Assembly (NCBI GenBank): GCA_051002235.1
Contig: JBPCMN010000086.1
Coordinates: forward strand, 1 to 46,151
DNA from: JBPCMN01 sp013695115
GTDB lineage: Bacteria > Actinomycetota > Acidimicrobiia > IMCC26256 > JACDBD01
DNA length: 46,151 bases
Reading direction: 5' to 3'
The translations under genes were made by a program, and so were the position numbers. The notes beneath the pieces were generated by a model. The model was not told where the DNA came from, did not search any database, and saw only the letters and a list, made by a program, of their open reading frames with translations. Of this stretch, positions 24,761 to 32,697 are shown in pieces (within the stretch, counting starts at the first letter, position 1; each line of letters starts with the position of its first letter).

Positions 24761-25099
24761 ATGGCCGAAACCGCCCACGCGTCCCTGCGCGACCAACTCC
24801 AGGACGAGCGCGAACGACTGCTGGACCAGCTCCGGCAGATGGGGCGCGGGCCCGAAGGCTCCCTCTCCTTCGACGAGGGTTTTGCCGACTCCGGCCAGGT
24901 GACCGCGGAGCGGGGTGAGGTCGACGCCCTCGCGAGCACGCTGCTCGAAACACTCCAGGAGATCGAGGACGCGCTGCGCAAGTTCGATGCCGGGACGTAC
25001 GGGCGGTGCGAGTCGTGCGGCAACCCGATCGGCGAGGCCCGGCTCGAGGCGATGCCGGCGGCGCGTCTCTGTATGGCCTGCGCGTCGAAGCGCCGTTGA
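24761..25099 (+). CDS. DksA/TraR-type C4 zinc-finger protein
   Basis: The 112-residue protein has a helical N-terminal half (coiled-coil-like, DQLQDERERLLDQLRQ) and a C-terminal C4 zinc finger, CESCGNPIGEARLEAMPAAR then LCMAC (about 83-109), as in DksA/TraR and actinobacterial CarD-unrelated short relatives. Such proteins bind RNA polymerase in its secondary channel or act as general regulators; the acidic tip DxxDxA of true DksA is not clearly present (GFADSGQVTAERGEVDALAS), so ppGpp co-regulation should not be assumed. It has its own leaderless promoter. Confidence 0.85.
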   Translation: MAETAHASLRDQLQDERERLLDQLRQMGRGPEGSLSFDEGFADSGQVTAERGEVDALASTLLETLQEIEDALRKFDAGTYGRCESCGNPIGEARLEAMPAARLCMACASKRR

Positions 25100-25108
25100 T
25101 CTAGCCCC

Positions 25109-25753
25109 GTGCCGCTGCGCGAGGCGCTTGTCTTCTTCGGCTGCCTCGTGGTGGCCATCATCCTGCACGAGATCAGTCACGGCGTCGTCGCGTTGTGGTT
25201 CGGTGACGACACCGCCAAGCGCGCCGGCCGGCTCACGCTGAATCCCATCCCGCACATCGACCCGTTCGGCTCGATCATCCTGCCGGCGATGGGGGCGATC
25301 ACCGGCCTGCCGATCATCGGCTTCGCCAAGCCGGTGCCCGTCAATCCGGCGCGGCTGCGGCATCCCCGGCGCGACATGCTGTTCGTGAGCCTCGCGGGCC
25401 CGTTCACGAACTTCCTGCTGATGGCGACGGCGGCGCTGGTGACGCGCTCGCTGCTGCGGGGGCACTTCCTCGGCTCGGGCATCGGCAGCGACAGCCCTGA
25501 CCTGGCGGTACAGATCTTCTTCGCGTTCGCGGTGGTGAACCTCTTCCTCGGCCTGTTCAACCTGCTGCCCATCCCGCCCCTCGACGGTTCTGCGCTGGTG
25601 GAACGGGTGCTCCCGGACCGTGCGCTCCCCACCTGGTACCGGTTCCGGCCCTACGGTTTCCTCGTCCTCGTGGTGCTGGTGTTCTCGACCAACGTCGTGG
25701 GCACCATCATCGAACCGTTCGTCGACGCGCTGCGCGACTTCGTCGTGACATGA
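25109..25753 (+). CDS. site-2 protease family zinc metalloprotease (M50)
   Basis: The 214-residue membrane protein has the zinc-binding HEISH at residues 20-24 inside the first TM helix and the third ligand motif LLPIPPLDGS near 156-165. There are about five TM helices and no PDZ or CBS domain, so it is the compact form similar to SpoIVFB-type minimal proteases. It would cleave membrane proteins within the bilayer; substrate unknown. GTG start 9 nt after the zinc-finger gene; the stop overlaps the HD gene (ATGA). Confidence 0.88.
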   Translation: MPLREALVFFGCLVVAIILHEISHGVVALWFGDDTAKRAGRLTLNPIPHIDPFGSIILPAMGAITGLPIIGFAKPVPVNPARLRHPRRDMLFVSLAGPFTNFLLMATAALVTRSLLRGHFLGSGIGSDSPDLAVQIFFAFAVVNLFLGLFNLLPIPPLDGSALVERVLPDRALPTWYRFRPYGFLVLVVLVFSTNVVGTIIEPFVDALRDFVVT

Positions 25754-26256
25754 GGCCGGTCCACCTCGTCCGGCGCTTCGTCCGGGCGCTGTGGCCGGGC
25801 CCGCCCCGCGCCGCCGATGTCGCCTGGGTGGAGTCGATGCTCACCCCGGCCGAGCTCGCGGTGTGGCGGCAGCTGCCCAACCACGACCGCCGGTACTCGA
25901 TCCGGGTGGCACGCCGCGTGGAGCATCTGCTGAGCGGAACGCGGTTCGCCGACGAGCCACGCTGGTCGGCGGTGGCGTTGCTCCACGACGTCGGCAAGCT
26001 CGACTCGGACCTCGGCGTGTTCCGCCGCGCGTTCGCGACGGTGGCGGGGGCGGTGCGCCCACGGCTGCGTCTCTCGCCGGGTCCCCTCGGGCGTTACCTG
26101 CGCCACGACGAGATCGGTGCCGAGCGCCTGCGCGCCGCCGGCGCAAGAGACGAGGCGGCGCGGTGGGCGGGGGTGCACCACCAAGCCGAGCGATGGGACG
26201 CCACCGGCATCCCTGCGCCGGTGGCGGCGGCGCTGGACGCCGCCGACAACAGCTAA
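25750..26256 (+). CDS. HD-domain protein (putative metal-dependent phosphohydrolase)
   Basis: The 168-residue protein has HD-domain metal ligands in order: His in NHDRRYSIRVARRVEH (~44-59), the HD pair in ALLHDVGKLD (~75-84), RHDEIGAERL (~117-126) and the His pair in GVHHQAERW (~141-149), with a final Asp in ALDAADNS. HD enzymes remove phosphate from nucleotides or cyclic nucleotides; substrate unknown. Co-translated with the site-2 protease by ATGA overlap. Its stop is shared with the convergent trpS stop (CTAA at 26253-26256). Confidence 0.82.
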   Translation: MRPVHLVRRFVRALWPGPPRAADVAWVESMLTPAELAVWRQLPNHDRRYSIRVARRVEHLLSGTRFADEPRWSAVALLHDVGKLDSDLGVFRRAFATVAGAVRPRLRLSPGPLGRYLRHDEIGAERLRAAGARDEAARWAGVHHQAERWDATGIPAPVAAALDAADNS

Positions 26257-27242
26257 ACGGGTGGCAGCAGTCCGATCGCCCGGCGGGCGCGTTCGAGCAC
26301 CGGCCCCGCGATCGCACGCGCCTTCTCCGCGCCCTGCTCGAGTTGGCGGTCCACCTCGCCGGGATCGGCCGCGAGCGCCGCGTACCGCTCGCGTACCGGT
26401 CCGAGCAGAGCGATGACGGCGTCGGCGACCGCGCCTTTGAACGCCCCGTAGCCCTGTCCGTCGAACTCGGCCGCGGCCTCGGCGACGTCGCCGTCGGTGG
26501 CGGCGGCGTAGATCTCGAGCAGGTTCGAGACGCCGGGCTTTCCGGCGGGGTCGTAGCGCACGCCGGTGCCGGAGTCGGTCACCGCCGACTTGATCTTCTT
26601 CGCGACGACATCGGGCGGGTCGAGCATCAGGACGGTGCCCTGGGGCGAGTCGATGGACTTCGACATCTTGCTGGTCGGGTCCTGGAGGTCCATCACCCGG
26701 GCAGCCACGGGCGGGACGGTCGCCTTCGGTACCACCAGCGTGTCTCCGAAGCGGTGGTTGAAGCGGGCGGCGACGTCGCGGGTGAGCTCGAGGTGCTGGC
26801 GCTGGTCGTCGCCGACGGGCACCTCGTCGGTGTCGTACAGGAGGATGTCGGCCGCCATCAGGACCGGGTAGTCGAACAGGCCCACGCTCACCGACTCCTG
26901 ACCCTTCCCCTTCTCCTTGAACTGGGTCATGCGCCGGAGCTCCCCGAACGTCGCGACACAGTTGAGGATCCAGGTCAGCTCGGTGTGGGCGGCGACGTGG
27001 CTCTGGACGAACAGGATGCAGCGGGCCGGGTCGAGACCGACGGCGAGGAGCGCGGTCCCGGTCTGGCGGGTGGCGGCGCCGAGCCCGGCGGCGTCGAAGG
27101 GCTCGGTCATGGCGTGCAGGTCCACGACGCAGTAGAGCGCGTCGTGGTCGTCCTGCTGGGCCGCCCACTGGCGCACCGCGCCCAGGTAGTTGCCGAGGTG
27201 CATCTCGCCCGAGGGCTTGATCCCCGAGAACACGCGTGGCAT
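26253..27242 (-). CDS. trpS: tryptophanyl-tRNA synthetase
   Basis: The 329-residue class-I synthetase charges tRNA-Trp. Seen: the HIGH-type motif PSGEMHLGNYLGA at residues 9-21, the conserved LYCVVDLHAMT stretch near 39-49, ILNCVATFGELRRMTQFKEK near 92-111 and the KMSKS loop DPTSKMSKSIDSPQG near 189-203. The ATG at 27242 fits the family N-terminus MPRVFSGIKPSGEMH. Upstream, 20 nt separate it from the stop of the 31-codon ORF (copy 2), so trpS is probably translated from the same leaderless transcript. No T-box was found. Confidence 0.95.
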   Translation of the reverse strand: MPRVFSGIKPSGEMHLGNYLGAVRQWAAQQDDHDALYCVVDLHAMTEPFDAAGLGAATRQTGTALLAVGLDPARCILFVQSHVAAHTELTWILNCVATFGELRRMTQFKEKGKGQESVSVGLFDYPVLMAADILLYDTDEVPVGDDQRQHLELTRDVAARFNHRFGDTLVVPKATVPPVAARVMDLQDPTSKMSKSIDSPQGTVLMLDPPDVVAKKIKSAVTDSGTGVRYDPAGKPGVSNLLEIYAAATDGDVAEAAAEFDGQGYGAFKGAVADAVIALLGPVRERYAALAADPGEVDRQLEQGAEKARAIAGPVLERARRAIGLLPPV

Positions 27243-27262
27243 TGGGGGTGAAGGCACCATCT

Positions 27263-27358
27263 CTATGGCCTCGCTCGCTGCGGGTCGGGATACCCGGCCC
27301 GCGGGCGCTCGCTCGGACGCCAAGTCGTACCGACCTGCTTCACTGCTGCCGCACGCAC
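27263..27358 (-). CDS. 31-residue leader-type ORF upstream of trpS (PSER/PQRAR family, copy 2)
   Basis: On the minus strand a GTG 7 nt after a TAGCGT -10 box opens exactly 31 codons, ending in TAG 20 nt before trpS. Its end TWRPSERPRAGYPDPQRARP is close to copies 1 and 3, but the N-terminal third differs. The hairpin GCGGGCCGGG/CCCGACCCGC around the Tyr codon (TAT) has a different inner sequence from copy 1 yet keeps pairing with one mismatch. The single Trp codon (TGG, codon 13) is suggestive before trpS, but copy 1 before recN also has it, so a Trp-attenuation reading is not secure. Confidence 0.5.
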   Translation of the reverse strand: MRAAAVKQVGTTWRPSERPRAGYPDPQRARP

Positions 27359-27365
27359 CGATGTC

Positions 27366-27371
27366 ACGCTA
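27366..27371 (-). promoter_or_regulatory. -10 box, leaderless-type promoter of leader ORF-trpS
   Basis: On the minus strand TAGCGT ends 7 nt before the GTG of the 31-codon ORF at 27358. It lies where the -35 region of the divergent scpA promoter would be, so the two promoters overlap and may compete. Confidence 0.5.
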
Positions 27372-27388
27372 CCTGCGGGAAACCTCGG

Positions 27389-27394
27389 TACTCT
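27389..27394 (+). promoter_or_regulatory. -10 box, leaderless-type promoter of scpA operon
   Basis: TACTCT ends 7 nt before the ATG of scpA at 27402. Confidence 0.5.
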
Positions 27395-27401
27395 GGCGAG
27401 A

Positions 27402-28235
27402 ATGCCTTATGAGGTCTCGACCGCGACCTTCGAGGGGCCCTTCGACCTCCTCCTGCACCTGATCCTGAAGCAGGAGGTCGACCTCTGGGAGATCTCACTC
27501 GCGACGATCGTCGACGCCTACCTCGAGCAGCTCGAGCGCATGGAGACGCTCGACCTCGAGGTCGCAACCGAGTTCCTCCTGATCGCGGCCACGCTGGTCG
27601 ACCTCAAGGCACGTCGCCTCCTCCCCGGGCTCGACGAGGTCGAGCTGGACGAGGAGCTCCTGCGGTTCGAGGAGCGCGACCTGCTGCTCGCCCGCCTGCT
27701 CGAGTGCAAGACGTTCAAGGACGCGGCCCGGGCGCTCGAGGCGCAGATTCGCGAAGCCGACCGCAGCCTGCCCCGGACCGCCGGCCCCGAGGAGCCCTTC
27801 CGCTCGCTCGCGCCCGACCCGCTGGAGTCGGTCGCGCCCAGCGCGCTCCTGGCGGCGGCGATGCGCTCCCTCGCGCCCCGCCCGATGCCGCGGGTCGACA
27901 CCGACCACGTCGCGCCGATCCGAGCCAGCGTGCGCGACGCGGTCGAGGCGGTCCTGGCCGCCCTGCCCGAGTCGGAACCGATGACCTTCCGGGAGATCGT
28001 CGCCGGGGAGCACGACCGCCTCGAGGTGATCGTGCGGTTCCTCGCGCTCCTGGAGCTGTACAAACAGGGCCTGGTCGACATCGACCAGGCGGTGACGTTC
28101 GGCGACCTGATCGTGCGCCGCTCGACCGGAGACGAGGCGCTCGACACCGCCGGCCTCGACGAGTGGGACCGGAGTCCCGAGCGGTCCGGAGGACGCCGGC
28201 CGGGTGCCCCGGCCGGCGAGCGAGGGCGACCATGA
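27402..28235 (+). CDS. scpA: segregation and condensation protein A
   Basis: The 277-residue kleisin links the SMC arms with ScpB for chromosome compaction and segregation. Seen: the N-terminal signature FEGPFDLLLHLILKQEVDLW (9-28), the helix ISLATIVDAYLEQLERMETL, the helix-rich LIAATLVDLKARRLLPG near 60-76 and the C-terminal winged-helix part LEVIVRFLALLELYKQGLVD near 204-223. A C-terminal tail of about 35 residues is extra. It heads scpA-scpB-rluB, an order kept from Mycobacterium; scpB overlaps by 4 nt. Confidence 0.93.
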   Translation: MPYEVSTATFEGPFDLLLHLILKQEVDLWEISLATIVDAYLEQLERMETLDLEVATEFLLIAATLVDLKARRLLPGLDEVELDEELLRFEERDLLLARLLECKTFKDAARALEAQIREADRSLPRTAGPEEPFRSLAPDPLESVAPSALLAAAMRSLAPRPMPRVDTDHVAPIRASVRDAVEAVLAALPESEPMTFREIVAGEHDRLEVIVRFLALLELYKQGLVDIDQAVTFGDLIVRRSTGDEALDTAGLDEWDRSPERSGGRRPGAPAGERGRP

Positions 28236-28885
28236 GGATGGACCAGCCTCAACCGGACGAGCTCGATCCGAGTGACGAGCTCCGGGCGCACGAGGCGCGT
28301 CGCATCATCGAGGCGGTGGTGCTTGCCGCGCTCGAGCCCGTCGCCCCCGGGCTGCTGGCCCAACTGGTGGAGCTCCCGGTGGCGCGCATCCACGAGCTGT
28401 GCAACGACCTCACCGAGGAATACGAGGACGCCGGGCGCGGCTTCGTGCTCACCCTCGTCGCCGGGGGGTACCGGTTCCAGACCCATCCCGACCTCGCGGC
28501 CTACGTCGAGCGATTCGTGCTTGAGGGCCAGCACGCCCGTCTCTCCGGCCCCGCGCTCGAGACCCTCGCGATCGTCGCCTACAAACAGCCGATCTCGCGG
28601 GCGCAGATCTCGTCCATCCGCGGTGTCGACCCCGAGTCGGTCCTCGGCACCCTCATCGTCCGGGGATACGTCGAGGAGGTTGCGCGCGACCCGGGGCCGG
28701 GCAACGCGGTCATGTACGGCACCACCCCCGCCTTCCTCGAACGCCTGGGACTCGGCTCGCTCGCGGATCTCCCTCCACTGGGTGACTTCGTGCCCGCGCC
28801 CGACGTGGTGGAGGCGCTCGAGCGCGGGCTGCGGCTGTCGGACGAGCCGGCACCGGCCGACGAGACGGGGTCGGCGCCGACCTGA
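28232..28885 (+). CDS. scpB: segregation and condensation protein B
   Basis: The 217-residue winged-helix protein forms the SMC-ScpA-ScpB complex. Seen: EARRIIEAVVLAALEPVAPG near 21-40, GYRFQTHPDLAAYVERF near 79-95, and the family hallmark LSGPALETLAIVAYKQPISR near 105-124 followed by EIRGVDPES-like SIRGVDPESVLGTLIVRGY. The ATG overlaps the scpA stop; a second ATG six bases on is a possible alternative start. Confidence 0.93.
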   Translation: MRMDQPQPDELDPSDELRAHEARRIIEAVVLAALEPVAPGLLAQLVELPVARIHELCNDLTEEYEDAGRGFVLTLVAGGYRFQTHPDLAAYVERFVLEGQHARLSGPALETLAIVAYKQPISRAQISSIRGVDPESVLGTLIVRGYVEEVARDPGPGNAVMYGTTPAFLERLGLGSLADLPPLGDFVPAPDVVEALERGLRLSDEPAPADETGSAPT

Positions 28886-28894
28886 GCGGCCCCG

Positions 28895-29671
28895 GTGGCT
28901 GAGGCGGCGCGCGAGTCGGGGGAACGCCTCCAGAAGGTGCTCGCCCGAGCCGGGTTCGGCTCCCGCCGCGCCGCCGAGGAGCTGATCGCCGCCGGCCGGG
29001 TCGCCGTCGACGGCGAGGTCGCGCACCTCGGGCGCCGGGTCGATCCGGACCGTGACCGGATCACGGTCGACGGCATTCCCGTCTCGGTGCGCGCCGACCT
29101 CGTGTACTACCTCCTGAACAAGCCCGCCCGGGTCGTGACGACGGCGCGCGATCCCGAGGGGCGCCCGACCGTCATCGAACTGGTCCCGCTCGAGCCGCGG
29201 GTCTTCGCCGTCGGGCGCCTCGACTACGAAACCGAGGGCCTCCTCGTGCTCACGAACGATGGCGAGCTCGCCCAGCTGCTCTCGCACCCCGGCCACGCGG
29301 TGCCGAAGGCGTACCTCGCGGAAGTGGACGGCGTGCCGACTCGCGCCACGGTGCGTCGGCTGCGAGACGGCGTCGACCTCGATGACGGGCGCACCGCGCC
29401 GGCACGGGTACGGCTGGTGCAGACCCACGGCGACGGTGCCGCGCTCGAGCTGGTGATCCACGAAGGCCGCAACCGTCAGGTGCGACGCATGTGCGAGACC
29501 GTCGGTCATCCGGTTCGTCGCCTGGTGCGCACGCGGATCGGGCCGATCAGCGATCGCCGCCTTGCGCCGGGGGAGTGGCGGCCGCTGCGACAACGCGAGG
29601 TGCGGGCGCTGTTCGAGGCGGCGGGAAGCCCGCAGCCGAAGCCCTCGGGTGACGAAGCGGCGTCGCAGTAA
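28895..29671 (+). CDS. rluB: 23S rRNA pseudouridine synthase, RluB type
   Basis: The 258-residue enzyme has an N-terminal S4 domain (about 10-60; ERLQKVLARAGFGSRRAAEE) and the RsuA-family catalytic core with AVGRLDYETEGLLVLTNDGE near 107-126, where the Asp of GRLDY is the catalytic residue; YYLLNKPARVVTTARDPEGR near 69-88 precedes it and the C-terminal EGRNRQVRRMCETVGHPV near 190-207 completes the family. It makes a pseudouridine in 23S rRNA. GTG start 9 nt after scpB. Confidence 0.92.
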   Translation: MAEAARESGERLQKVLARAGFGSRRAAEELIAAGRVAVDGEVAHLGRRVDPDRDRITVDGIPVSVRADLVYYLLNKPARVVTTARDPEGRPTVIELVPLEPRVFAVGRLDYETEGLLVLTNDGELAQLLSHPGHAVPKAYLAEVDGVPTRATVRRLRDGVDLDDGRTAPARVRLVQTHGDGAALELVIHEGRNRQVRRMCETVGHPVRRLVRTRIGPISDRRLAPGEWRPLRQREVRALFEAAGSPQPKPSGDEAASQ

Positions 29672-29674
29672 CCT
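29669..29674 (+). promoter_or_regulatory. candidate -10 box for aroH, overlapping the rluB stop
   Basis: TAACCT includes the TAA stop codon of rluB and ends 8 nt before the GTG of aroH, so the aroH-aroA-cmk-plsC group may have its own leaderless promoter inside the cluster. Confidence 0.4.
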
Positions 29675-29682
29675 CCGGTTCC

Positions 29683-30045
29683 GTGAGGCTGCATGCGCTG
29701 CGCGGCGCGATCACGTGTACCGAGAACAGCAAGGGTGAGATCGAGGAGAAGACGCAGCGCCTCATCAAGGAGCTGCTGGCGCGCAACGATCTTGCCCACG
29801 ACGACATCGTGAGCGTGATCTTTACGATGACCGACGACCTCACCGCCGAGTTCCCCGCCACCGCTGCCCGGGGGATCGGCCTCGGTGACATCCCCCTGCT
29901 GTGCGCGCGCGAGCTCGATATCGAGCACGGGATGTCCATGTGCATCAGGCTGCTCGCCCACTGCTACAGCGAGCGGTCCCGGGACGAGCTCCACCACGTG
30001 TACCTCGAGGGCGCCCGTGCCCTCCGCGACGACCTCCCCGAGTGA
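29683..30045 (+). CDS. aroH: chorismate mutase, AroH class
   Basis: The 120-residue enzyme converts chorismate to prephenate for Phe and Tyr synthesis. It is the trimeric AroH fold, not the helical AroQ type: the active-site residues known from the Bacillus enzyme are all present in register, Arg7 (LRGAIT), Arg63, Cys74, Glu77 (CARELD), Arg89 (MCIRLL) and Tyr107 (HHVYLEGAR). Next to aroA it forms a shikimate-end pair; they overlap as GTGA. Confidence 0.93.
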   Translation: MRLHALRGAITCTENSKGEIEEKTQRLIKELLARNDLAHDDIVSVIFTMTDDLTAEFPATAARGIGLGDIPLLCARELDIEHGMSMCIRLLAHCYSERSRDELHHVYLEGARALRDDLPE

Positions 30046-31337
30046 CGCTGCCCGCCGAGCTCAGCGTCGCCGGGCCCCGGCCCCTGCGGGGCCGACTCCG
30101 CGTGCCCGGGGATAAGGGCATCGCGCACCGGGCCCTGCTGTTCGCCGCGCTGGCCGAGGGTCGCAGTCGCGTGGGCGGGGTCCCCGACGGTGACGATGTC
30201 GAGCGGACCCGCCTCGCCCTCGAGCAGCTCGGCGTGCGCTGCCGGGCTGCCGGCGGGCCGGTGTCCGTGCACGGTCTCGGGGGTGTCCTCCGTGAGCCCG
30301 AGGGCGTGATCGACTGCGGGAACTCGGGGACAACCATGCGCATGCTGGCTGGGCTGGTGGCGGCGCACCCTTTCCTGACGGTCCTGACCGGAGACGAGTC
30401 GTTGGTCACGCGGCCGATGGCGCGGATCGCCGAGCCGCTGCGAGCGATGGGCGCGCACGTCGACGGGCGTGAGGGCGCGACGCGGGCTCCGCTCGCGATT
30501 CACGGCGGCGGGTTGGGCGGCGCCCGCCACGAGCTCGAAGCCGCCAGTGGCCAGGTCAAGACCGCCCTGGTGCTCGCCGGGCTCCAGGCTGACGGGACGA
30601 CCGAGATCGTCGAGCCCCGACGGAGCCGCGACCACACCGAGCGGATGCTGACTGCCCTGGGTGCTCCGCTCGAGATCGTCGACGAACGCACCCTCCGGGT
30701 TCGCCGCGGGGCGCTACCCCCCTTCGAGCTGGAGGTGCCGGGCGACCCGTCGGCGGCGGCGTTCTTCGCAGTGGCGGCGTCGGTCACGCCCGGATCGTCG
30801 ATCGTGCTCGAGGACGTGAGCATCAACCCCACCCGGATCGAGTTCGTGAAGGTGCTGCTGCGCATGGGCGGCCACGTCGAGGTTCGCCAAACCGGCGAGC
30901 GGCTGGGCGAGCCCGTGGGCGAGATCGCCGTCGAGGCGGCCCCGCTGTCGGGCACGACGATCACGCCCGACGAGGGATCGATCGACGAGGTGCCCGCGCT
31001 CGCGGTGGCGGCGGCGTTTGCCGAGGGCGTGACCGAGATCACCGACGCGGCCGAGCTGCGGGTGAAGGAGAGTGATCGCATCGGCACCCTGGAGCAGGAG
31101 CTCTCCCTGCTCGGGGTGGAGGTCGAGGCCCGGCCCGACGGCCTCACCATCTGGGGCGGGCGCCCGCGCGCCGCCGAGCTCAAGAGCCATGGCGACCACC
31201 GGGTCGCGATGGCCGCGGCGGTCGCGGCAGTTGCCTGCGACGGGGAGTCCACGGTCCGAGGCTGGCGGGCGGTCGCCAGCTCCTACCCGAGCTTCGCCGA
31301 CGACCTCACTTCGCTCACCGACGGGACGAACGCATGA
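30042..31337 (+). CDS. aroA: 3-phosphoshikimate 1-carboxyvinyltransferase (EPSP synthase)
   Basis: The 431-residue enzyme joins shikimate-3-phosphate and PEP. Seen: PGDKGIAHRALLFAALAEG at 22-40, DCGNSGTTMRMLAG near 89-102, GDESLVTRPMARIAEPLRAM near 118-137, SGQVKTALVLAGL near 166-178, PGDPSAAAFF near 230-239, LRVKESDRI near 338-346 and HGDHRVAMA near 384-392. The first motif usually reads GDKSISHRA, so the phosphate-binding Ser is Gly26 here, and SAQVKSA reads SGQVKTA. The catalytic Lys25, Asp and Glu-Ser-Asp-Arg set are intact, so it should be active with altered fine detail. Confidence 0.93.
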   Translation: MTLPAELSVAGPRPLRGRLRVPGDKGIAHRALLFAALAEGRSRVGGVPDGDDVERTRLALEQLGVRCRAAGGPVSVHGLGGVLREPEGVIDCGNSGTTMRMLAGLVAAHPFLTVLTGDESLVTRPMARIAEPLRAMGAHVDGREGATRAPLAIHGGGLGGARHELEAASGQVKTALVLAGLQADGTTEIVEPRRSRDHTERMLTALGAPLEIVDERTLRVRRGALPPFELEVPGDPSAAAFFAVAASVTPGSSIVLEDVSINPTRIEFVKVLLRMGGHVEVRQTGERLGEPVGEIAVEAAPLSGTTITPDEGSIDEVPALAVAAAFAEGVTEITDAAELRVKESDRIGTLEQELSLLGVEVEARPDGLTIWGGRPRAAELKSHGDHRVAMAAAVAAVACDGESTVRGWRAVASSYPSFADDLTSLTDGTNA

Positions 31338-32032
31338 GCAGCGCTCGGCGCGTGGTCGCGATCGACGGACCGGCGGGATCGGGGAAGTCGACGGTCGCCC
31401 GCGGCGTGGCGCGTGCACTCGGGTTCCCGGTGCTCGATACCGGCGCCATGTACCGCGCCGCCACGCTGGCCGCGCTCGACCGCGGTCTCGACCTGACCGA
31501 CGCTGCCGCGGTGACGGAAGCCGCCCGCGCGGCCGAGATCGTCGTTGCGGAGACGGCGGGGGAGGACGACGGTGACGCGGTCCTGCTCGACGGGCGAGAC
31601 GTGACGGCCGACATCCGCGGCCCGGCGGTGACGGCGGCGGTGTCGGTCGTGTCGGCCCACCCCGGTGTTCGCGAGGTGATGGTGGCGCGCCAACGAGACT
31701 GGGCCGAACGTCACCGCGGCGGCGTCGTCGAAGGGCGCGACATCGGCACCGTCGTGTTCCCCGATGCGCCCGTCAAGGTGTTCCTCGTGGCCAGCGACGA
31801 AGAACGGGCCCGGCGTCGCCACGGCGACGAGGAGGCGGCGGCGCGACAAGCCAACATGGGCGAGGTGCGGGAGGCCCTGGCCCGCCGGGACGCCCTCGAC
31901 GCCGGCCGGGTGACGTCACCGCTGAAGCCGGCCGACGACGCGCTCGTGATCGACACCACCGGGCGTGCTGTCGACGACGTTGTGAGCGAGATCGTGAGCC
32001 GGTTCGAGTCGACGGTCGGGGCGGACGGATGA
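31334..32032 (+). CDS. cmk: cytidylate kinase
   Basis: The 232-residue NMP kinase phosphorylates CMP/dCMP. Seen: P-loop IDGPAGSGKSTVARGVARAL at 10-29, the substrate motif DTGAMYRAATLAAL near 35-48, GRDIGTVVFPDAPVKVFL near 132-149 and the lid with DEERARRRH and DVVSEI at the end. Order rluB-(aroH-aroA)-cmk-(plsC)-der is the actinobacterial order with insertions. Overlaps on both sides are ATGA. Confidence 0.93.
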   Translation: MSSARRVVAIDGPAGSGKSTVARGVARALGFPVLDTGAMYRAATLAALDRGLDLTDAAAVTEAARAAEIVVAETAGEDDGDAVLLDGRDVTADIRGPAVTAAVSVVSAHPGVREVMVARQRDWAERHRGGVVEGRDIGTVVFPDAPVKVFLVASDEERARRRHGDEEAAARQANMGEVREALARRDALDAGRVTSPLKPADDALVIDTTGRAVDDVVSEIVSRFESTVGADG

Positions 32033-32697
32033 CGGTCCGGAGCGACCGCGGGAAGCGGATCTTCTACCGCGTGGCCCACGCGCTCGTCCTCACTCCGTTC
32101 AAGCTGCTCTTTCGGGTGCGGGTCCACGGCCGGGAGAAGGTGCCGCGCTCGGGCGCGTTCGTGGTGGCCCCGTCGCACCGGTCGCTCATGGACATCTTCT
32201 TCACCGCGTACATAACCCGGCGCCGTATCCGGTTCATGGCCAAGCAGGAGCTGTTCGCGAAGCCGTTCCTCGCCTGGCTGCTCACCGCCGGGGGCGGCTT
32301 CCCGGTCGATCGCGGAAGCGCGGACCGGGCCGCGCTGCGGGCGGCCCAGCAGGCGCTCGAGGGTGGCGAGCCGGTCGCGATCTTCCCCGAGGGCACGCGC
32401 AACCACGGGCCTGAGATCGGGCCGCTGTTCGACGGTGCCGCCTATTTGGCGGCGCGCCTGCGCGTTCCGGTCGTGCCGGTGGCGATCGGCGGGAGCGAGG
32501 AGATCCTGCCCAGCGGCAAGGTCCTGCCCCGCTTGCGTCGGGTGGCCATCGTCATCGGCGAGCCGATCCTCCCGCCTCACCACGGCGGGCGGGTCCGCCG
32601 CCGGGAGGTGGCGGAGATGACCGAGCAGCTCCGGGTGGAGCTCCAGAAATGCTTCGACGACGCCCTCGCGCTCGCGGGCGCGGGGAGCGACGCTTAG
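32029..32697 (+). CDS. plsC: 1-acyl-sn-glycerol-3-phosphate acyltransferase
   Basis: The 222-residue membrane-bound enzyme makes phosphatidic acid. Seen: the HX4D motif SHRSLMD (His50, Asp55), GGGFPVDRGSADRAALRAAQ near 88-107 (motif II) and AIFPEGTRNHG near 121-131 (motif III). Only a weak hydrophobic N-terminal helix is present. The cmk-plsC link is common in Gram-positive genomes. Its stop is shared with convergent ispH (TTAG at 32694-32697). Confidence 0.92.
   Translation: MTVRSDRGKRIFYRVAHALVLTPFKLLFRVRVHGREKVPRSGAFVVAPSHRSLMDIFFTAYITRRRIRFMAKQELFAKPFLAWLLTAGGGFPVDRGSADRAALRAAQQALEGGEPVAIFPEGTRNHGPEIGPLFDGAAYLAARLRVPVVPVAIGGSEEILPSGKVLPRLRRVAIVIGEPILPPHHGGRVRRREVAEMTEQLRVELQKCFDDALALAGAGSDA

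Noticed and set aside
27243..27365. T-box riboswitch upstream of trpS
   Set aside because: No T-box core motif or specifier-loop structure was found, and the leader is translated from near its 5' end; actinobacterial T-boxes also look different.
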